Shown in pieces: positions 43,682 to 48,311 of a stretch of DNA of 48,311 bases. Numbering within the stretch: the stretch's first letter is position 1; every line of letters begins with the position of its first letter. Origin of the DNA: JBPEWY01 sp052032225. Lineage in GTDB: Bacteria; Bacteroidota; Bacteroidia; Flavobacteriales; Flavobacteriaceae. The position numbers and the translations under genes are program-made. Location of the stretch: the NCBI GenBank assembly GCA_052032225.1, contig JBPEWY010000072.1, forward strand, positions 1 through 48,311. The letters are read 5' to 3'. The notes beneath the pieces are model-generated. The model did no database searches and had not been told where the DNA came from. It saw nothing but the letters and a program-made list of their open reading frames with translations.

Positions 43682-44245
43682 GTGGTAAAAGAACTTTATT
43701 TTACAAGAGATGTAGATTGGTATGATTGGCTTTTACACAACCATAAAACCAGCAAAGGAGTTTACCTGATTTTTTATAAAACAGCTTCAGGAATTCCTTC
43801 AATGCGTTGGGAAGAAGCAGTTAGAGTAGCGCTGTGTTTTGGCTGGATAGATAGCACCGTTAAAAGCTTGGATAATAATAAAAGACGTCAATATTTTTGT
43901 CCGCGTAAACCAAAAAGCGTGTGGAGTGCTTTAAACAAACAACACATTACATACCTCATTAAAAATAACCTAATGCATACCAGCGGATTTGATGTTATTG
44001 AGGCAGCAAAAAAAGATGGCTCTTGGTACGCTTTAGACGATGTAGAAAATTTAATAATTCCTTCGGATTTAAAACAGGCATTTTCTAAAAATAAAGTTGC
44101 TTATAACAACTACCAATCTTTTGCTAAGAGCTACAAAAAGGGGTATTTATACTGGTTAAATCAATCTAAAAGAGCAGAAACAAGACAAAACAGAATAACT
44201 ACAATAATTAAGCTTTGTGAGCAAGGCAAAAAAACCAGAATGTAG
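43682..44245 (+). CDS. YdeI/OmpD-associated family protein
   Basis: A 187-residue cytoplasmic protein. The start is GTG at 43682, since the nearby ATG (43680) is out of frame and stops after two codons. The family pattern is clear: SKGVYLIFYKTASGIPSMRWEEAVRVALCFGWIDSTVK, YFCPRKPKSVWSALNK, ending with WLNQSKRAETRQNRITTII. YdeI-type proteins are linked to bacteriocin or peptide resistance in a few bacteria, but the role here is unknown. Position right after the M1 peptidase gene makes it the last gene of the peptidase operon. Confidence 0.85.
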   Translation: MVKELYFTRDVDWYDWLLHNHKTSKGVYLIFYKTASGIPSMRWEEAVRVALCFGWIDSTVKSLDNNKRRQYFCPRKPKSVWSALNKQHITYLIKNNLMHTSGFDVIEAAKKDGSWYALDDVENLIIPSDLKQAFSKNKVAYNNYQSFAKSYKKGYLYWLNQSKRAETRQNRITTIIKLCEQGKKTRM

Positions 44246-44314
44246 CCTTAACAGGCTTTTAAGAAATTTTACTTTCATTTTTTCTAAATTCACCCACCAA
44301 ATAAGTTGTAAGTT

Positions 44315-44869
44315 TTGCAAAAAATACGTCAACTCGCCAAACAGGTACGTTTTTACCGAAAAATACATCGCTACATAGCAATCATATCAGTAGTTTTTAT
44401 GTTTATTATGGGGGCTACCGGGTTACTTTTAGCTTGGAAATCTGAGTTAAAATTAGCTCCTAAAACCCAGCAAAGTAAAGCTCAAGAAAGTACGTTATTG
44501 CCTCTTTCTTTAATAGAGCATAAAGCTCTGTTTTATGCCGATTCTTTACAGTTAGATAAAACTATAAACAGAATAGATTACAGACCATCTAAAGGCATCG
44601 CAAAAGTTAGATTTGAAACACATTTTACAGAGTTACAAATAGATTGTTATTCAGGTAAGTTAATCTCTGTAAAACAGCGCACGGCAGATATTGTTGAAAT
44701 GATTCATGATGGTTCTATTATAGATTTTATCTTTAAAACTAAGTCAGAGCCCGCCAAACTTTTATATTCAACACTGGCTTCGTTAGCCTTACTTTTACTT
44801 TCTTTTAGCGGCTTTTGGTTATGGCTTAAACCCAAGCAAATAAAAAAGCAAAAAGTAAAAAAGCATTAA
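44315..44869 (+). CDS. PepSY-associated transmembrane protein, short form
   Basis: A 184-residue membrane protein: one helix near the N-terminus (about 21-42, YIAIISVVFMFIMGATGLLLAWK) and one near the end (about 148-168, LLYSTLASLALLLLSFSGFWLWL), with a periplasmic PepSY-like segment between (ITELQIDCYSGKLISV-like strand). PepSY-TM proteins are linked to iron reduction or siderophore uptake in other Bacteroidota. The open frame starts TTG at 44315; no ATG exists before the first helix. This TTG also overlaps a promoter-like TAAGTTTTGC, so start or promoter must be misread: treat the exact start as uncertain. Confidence 0.75.
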   Translation: MQKIRQLAKQVRFYRKIHRYIAIISVVFMFIMGATGLLLAWKSELKLAPKTQQSKAQESTLLPLSLIEHKALFYADSLQLDKTINRIDYRPSKGIAKVRFETHFTELQIDCYSGKLISVKQRTADIVEMIHDGSIIDFIFKTKSEPAKLLYSTLASLALLLLSFSGFWLWLKPKQIKKQKVKKH

Positions 44870-44902
44870 CAACTTATTAAGAAAACTATTAAGCCTTTTC
44901 GT

Positions 44903-44910
44903 TACCTTTA
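44903..44910 (+). promoter_or_regulatory. -7-like element (TACCTTTA) ahead of the sortilin-like propeller gene
   Basis: One mismatch to TAnnTTTG, 32 bases before the ATG at 44943. Weak support only. Confidence 0.3.
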
Positions 44911-44942
44911 TACACTCAGTTTAACTAACCAAAAATAGCTCA

Positions 44943-47900
44943 ATGAAATCACGTTTTTTCTTTGCGATACTACTTCTTGTATCGTTCAGCTTAAGTAGTC
45001 AAGAATTATCAATGGATCTTATTCAAGATCTTAAACCCAGAAACATCGGTCCGGGAGGCATGTCTGGTAGAGTTACTGCTATAGATGTAGTGCATAGTAA
45101 TCCAGACATAATGTACGTTGGTACTGCATCGGGAGGTTTATGGAAATCTACTTCCGGTGGAATTAAATGGGAACCGATTTTTGATAAAGAAGTAACAGCC
45201 TCTATTGGTGCCGTTGCAATTCAACAATCAAATCCAAGTGTAATTTGGGTTGGTACCGGAGAAGGTAATCCCAGAAATAGCTTAAATGGCGGTTATGGCA
45301 TTTATAAAAGTTTAGATGGTGGTAAGAGTTGGAAACTAATGGGATTAGAAAAAACCAGACACATTCACAGAGTTATTATAGACCCAACAGACCCAAATAC
45401 TGTTTATGTAGGAGCTATTGGTTCTCCTTGGGGTGAACATCCTGAAAGAGGTGTATATAAAACAACCGATGGGGGTGAAACTTGGGAGAAAATTCTTTTT
45501 GTAAACAATAAAACAGGTGCTGCAGATTTGGTGATGGATCCTACAAATCCCAACAAACTTATTGCAGCCATGTGGGAACATAAAAGAGAGCCGTGGTTTT
45601 TTACTTCGGGCGGAAAAGGCAGTGGGTTATACATAACACACGATAAAGGTAAAACCTGGAAAAAAATAACACACGAAGACGGTTTGCCTAAAGGAGATTT
45701 AGGGCGTATGGGAATTGCCATTGCTGCAAATAAACCGAATATTGTATATGCACTTGTAGAAGCTAAAAAAAATGCATTATACAAATCTGAAGATGGAGGG
45801 TTTACTTGGAAAAAAATAAATGATAAAAACGATATTGGTAACAGACCTTTTTATTACTCTGAAATTTACGTAGACCCACAAAACGAAAATAGAGTTTACT
45901 CTATATTCACCTATGTTAATGTATCTGAAGATGGTGGTAAAAGCTTCAAGCAATTAATGCCGGCGTATGGTGTAGATAATGGTGTTCATCCGGACCATCA
46001 TGCCTGGTGGATTCATCCAAAAGATGGAAGCTTTATGATAGACGGTAATGATGGCGGATTAAATATTACTTACGATGGCGGTAAAACATGGCGTTTTATT
46101 GGTAATCTTCCGGTTGCTCAGTTCTATCATATAGCAGTAGATAATGAGTTCCCTTACAATGTATATGGCGGTATGCAGGATAATGGTTCTTGGCGCGGAC
46201 CCGCTTATGTTTGGCGTGCTCAAGGCATACGAAACGATTACTGGCAAGAAATTTCTTTTGGTGATGGCTTTGACGTAGTGCCTGATAAAGATAACTCACA
46301 ATACGGGTGGTCTATGAGTCAGCAAGGCTTTGTAAGTAGATATGATTGGAAAACCGGAAATAACTATACTGTTAGACCAACACATCCGGATCCGGATGTA
46401 AAATTACGCTTTAATTGGAATGCTGCTATTGGCCAAGACCCATTTGATAATAGTACAATATACTTTGGTAGTCAATTTGTACATAAAAGCACAGATAAGG
46501 GTTTAACCTGGACAGTCATTTCGCCAGATTTAACTACAAACGATCCGGAAAAACAACGCCAGCATGAAAGTGGTGGTTTAACCATGGACGCTACCGGAGC
46601 AGAAAACCATTGTACCATTTTAGTTATAGAACCATCACCAATAGAAAAAGATATGCTTTGGGTTGGCACAGACGATGGTAGAGTGCATTACACTCAAGAT
46701 GGTGGTAAAACATGGATAGAAGTTACCAAAAATATTAAAGGGCTACCAAAAGGAAGCTGGATACCACAAATTAAAGCATCTAACAAACGTAAAGGTGAAG
46801 CTTTGTTGATAGCTAATGATTATAGGCGATTTAACTATACACCTTACGCATATAGAACTCGAGACTACGGTAAAACATGGGAGCGTATTGTAGATGAAAA
46901 TGATGTTGAAAGTTATACGCTAAGTATTGTTGAAGATATTGAAGAGCCTAACTTGCTTTTTTTAGGTACAGACGATGGTTTATACGTTTCTATAAATGCA
47001 GGTAAATCATGGAAAAAATGGACTGAAGGCTTCCCTACCGTTTCAACCAAAGATCTTGTAATTCATCCAAGAGAACACGATTTGGTTATTGGTACGTTTG
47101 GTAGAGCTGCTTGGGTATTAGACGATATAAGACCCCTTAGAGCATTAGCAAAAGACGCCTCTATTTTAGATAAAGAAATTAAAATCTTCAATCCTCCTAC
47201 AGCATATCAAGCTGCTTACCAACAACCCACAGGTAGTAGGTTTGGTGCAGATGCTATATACAATGGACAAAACAGGCGTAGAGGAGCAATGCTAACTTAT
47301 TACATCAACAAAAAAGAAGATTCAGAAAAAGACTCTGATAATGATACTAAGAAAGATACAGCAAAACCTAAAACATCAAGCAAAGATTCTATAACCATTA
47401 AAATTTTTGATGGAGATAGACTTATACGTACGCTTAAACAAAAAGCTCCAAAGAAAAAAGGATTTCACAGAACATACTGGAACTTAGATGAGAAAGGACC
47501 GGATAGACCTTCCAGAACGCTTAGAAAACGTACTAGAGAACCCGGAGGTGTAGCTGTAAAACCCGGAACTTATAAAGTAAAAATAATGTATGGTAACACT
47601 ACAGATTCTACTACGGTTACCGTAAAATCAGACCCTCGTTTACAAATATCTACTAAAGCAATAGAAGAGCGTTATGCGGCTGGTAAAAAACTAGAAAAAT
47701 ATACTCAAACAGCTGCAGATGCAGTAAAACAGTTAGTAGAAAGCAAAGAAATTGCTAAAGAGTACCAGAAAAAGCTGTCTAAATTAGATAAAGAAAAATA
47801 CAAAGAGCAGATTAAAGCTTCTAAAGATGTTGTAAAGAAAATAGATAGCGTTATTGCGTTGTACTTAGGTAAAGTAGATAAAAGACAGGGAATTACAAGA

Positions 47901-48137
47901 AACCCTGAACCTAATGTTATGCAAAGAATTGGTACGGCTAATTATTACTCTGTAACAAGACCTAATGGGTTAACAGAAACCGAAAAACAATTAATTGAGC
48001 AAGCTAAAAACGCTTTAGAAGACGCCTTAAACAACACTAATTCTTTCTTTAATAACGATTGGAAAACTTACAAAGAGCAAATACAACAACTAGAAATTTC
48101 TCTGTTTAAAGAAACTAAAATTTTTAGTATAAACTAG
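44943..48137 (+). CDS. Large exported sortilin/VPS10-like beta-propeller protein
   Basis: A 1064-residue protein with a signal peptide (about 1-20, ending SLSSQ). More than ten Asp-box repeats of the S/TxDGGxTW kind run through residues 40-720, including STSGGIKWEPI, SLDGGKSWKLM, TTDGGETWEKI, SEDGGFTWKKI, TYDGGKTWRFIG and TQDGGKTWIEV, forming two or more sortilin-like propellers. The C-terminus (about 780-1060) is lysine-rich and helical, with a strand-rich part at 815-900. Such proteins are often called glycosyl hydrolases in Bacteroidota, but I see no catalytic motif to support this. No type IX sorting signal is visible. Probably a surface or periplasmic binding protein. Confidence 0.85.
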   Translation: MKSRFFFAILLLVSFSLSSQELSMDLIQDLKPRNIGPGGMSGRVTAIDVVHSNPDIMYVGTASGGLWKSTSGGIKWEPIFDKEVTASIGAVAIQQSNPSVIWVGTGEGNPRNSLNGGYGIYKSLDGGKSWKLMGLEKTRHIHRVIIDPTDPNTVYVGAIGSPWGEHPERGVYKTTDGGETWEKILFVNNKTGAADLVMDPTNPNKLIAAMWEHKREPWFFTSGGKGSGLYITHDKGKTWKKITHEDGLPKGDLGRMGIAIAANKPNIVYALVEAKKNALYKSEDGGFTWKKINDKNDIGNRPFYYSEIYVDPQNENRVYSIFTYVNVSEDGGKSFKQLMPAYGVDNGVHPDHHAWWIHPKDGSFMIDGNDGGLNITYDGGKTWRFIGNLPVAQFYHIAVDNEFPYNVYGGMQDNGSWRGPAYVWRAQGIRNDYWQEISFGDGFDVVPDKDNSQYGWSMSQQGFVSRYDWKTGNNYTVRPTHPDPDVKLRFNWNAAIGQDPFDNSTIYFGSQFVHKSTDKGLTWTVISPDLTTNDPEKQRQHESGGLTMDATGAENHCTILVIEPSPIEKDMLWVGTDDGRVHYTQDGGKTWIEVTKNIKGLPKGSWIPQIKASNKRKGEALLIANDYRRFNYTPYAYRTRDYGKTWERIVDENDVESYTLSIVEDIEEPNLLFLGTDDGLYVSINAGKSWKKWTEGFPTVSTKDLVIHPREHDLVIGTFGRAAWVLDDIRPLRALAKDASILDKEIKIFNPPTAYQAAYQQPTGSRFGADAIYNGQNRRRGAMLTYYINKKEDSEKDSDNDTKKDTAKPKTSSKDSITIKIFDGDRLIRTLKQKAPKKKGFHRTYWNLDEKGPDRPSRTLRKRTREPGGVAVKPGTYKVKIMYGNTTDSTTVTVKSDPRLQISTKAIEERYAAGKKLEKYTQTAADAVKQLVESKEIAKEYQKKLSKLDKEKYKEQIKASKDVVKKIDSVIALYLGKVDKRQGITRNPEPNVMQRIGTANYYSVTRPNGLTETEKQLIEQAKNALEDALNNTNSFFNNDWKTYKEQIQQLEISLFKETKIFSIN

Positions 48138-48143
48138 TAAATA

Positions 48144-48172
48144 AAAGCCTCTTGAAAAATTCAAGAGGCTTT
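48144..48172 (+). terminator. Intrinsic terminator of the propeller gene
   Basis: AAAGCCTCTTGAA (48144-48156) pairs perfectly with TTCAAGAGGCTTT (48160-48172), loop of three. The tail is TTTCTATAATTT. Confidence 0.85.
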
Positions 48173-48232
48173 CTATAATTTGCAGGAGGGAAAATAACTG
48201 TTTACCTTAGTATAAACTAAAAAATAACAATC

Positions 48233-48311
48233 ATGAAAAAAATAGCACTTCTGCTTTCTATAGCAACATTAACATTTACAACTGCTTGCAAAAAAGAGAA
48301 AAAAAAGAGCG
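48233..48311 (+). CDS. Lipoprotein, 5' end only
   Basis: The ATG at 48233 opens a frame that runs off the window after 26 codons. The product begins MKKIALLLSIATLTFTTAC, a lipoprotein signal peptide with lipobox TTAC, followed by KKEKKK. Nothing else can be said of its function. It has its own upstream region of about 60 bases after the terminator, with a promoter-like TACCTTAG at 48203-48210. Confidence 0.7.
   Translation, partial: MKKIALLLSIATLTFTTACKKEKKKS

Noticed and set aside
44943..48137. Glycosyl hydrolase function for the large propeller protein
   Set aside because: The many Asp-box repeats explain such naming in databases, but no catalytic motif is seen; binding protein is the safer call.
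1..48311. Defence system, prophage, CRISPR array or insertion sequence
   Set aside because: No Cas, restriction, toxin-antitoxin, integrase, transposase or phage structural genes and no repeat arrays are seen; gene content is nearly all housekeeping or envelope.

Overview
The window is AT-rich chromosomal DNA from a member of the Bacteroidota, most likely Flavobacteriaceae. Evidence: promoter elements of the TAnnTTTG type (a textbook pair lies upstream of rpmH), hardly any Shine-Dalgarno sequences, families typical of flavobacteria (DUF4199, DUF5777, DUF6263, DUF6515, GlmU-like NTP_transf_4), a CarB without its C-terminal allosteric domain, and many secreted proteins or lipoproteins. I see no phage, insertion sequence, CRISPR array, tRNA or rRNA. 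No gene-free stretch exceeds 300 bases.

Layout. 1-1074: end of an iron/haem ABC permease and its ATPase. 1136-3853: rmuC, then a SatD-like protein and a DUF3307 membrane protein. 3850-5724: a DUF5777 beta-barrel protein divergent from a monohaem lipoprotein and a YceI protein. 5766-8880: carB and rpmH (minus). 9038-10447: two envelope proteins. 10448-13565: cardiolipin synthase, lytic transglycosylase and an alpha/beta hydrolase (minus). 13776-17062: a degenerate small GNAT (plus), then mtaB, a GlmU-like protein and rpmE type B (minus). 17237-22342: DUF4199, glycosyltransferase, phosphosugar mutase and an MsbA-like exporter. 22570-24562: an ECF sigma factor, a membrane protein (likely anti-sigma), a periplasmic protein and a DUF6515 protein. 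24609-31495: a Ycf48-like lipoprotein, an RsmB/NOP methyltransferase, endonuclease I and purL. 31643-39428: acyl-CoA ligase, then a MarR regulator with a fatty-acid beta-oxidation operon. 39512-48137: secreted peptidases and beta-propeller proteins, with a YdeI protein and a PepSY-type membrane protein between them. A lipoprotein gene starts at 48233 and runs off the end.

Most of this is core metabolism, and I do not see an obviously new defence or mobile system. The best leads are three. (1) An identical bipartite element, ATTAAACCTTT-N12-RGTCTWATA, occurs three times, each time just upstream of a gene of the ECF sigma locus; it looks like that sigma factor's own promoter and defines a small autoregulon. 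(2) The SatD-like protein has the sequence layout of a class III cyclase/GGDEF palm domain fused to a helix-turn-helix, and is paired with a His/Asp-rich membrane protein, so it could be an uncharacterised nucleotide-signalling pair. (3) A perfect 22-bp palindrome overlaps the promoter of the MarR gene heading the fadN-fadA-fadE type operon and is a strong operator candidate. All functions are read from sequence patterns recalled from known families; no database search was run.
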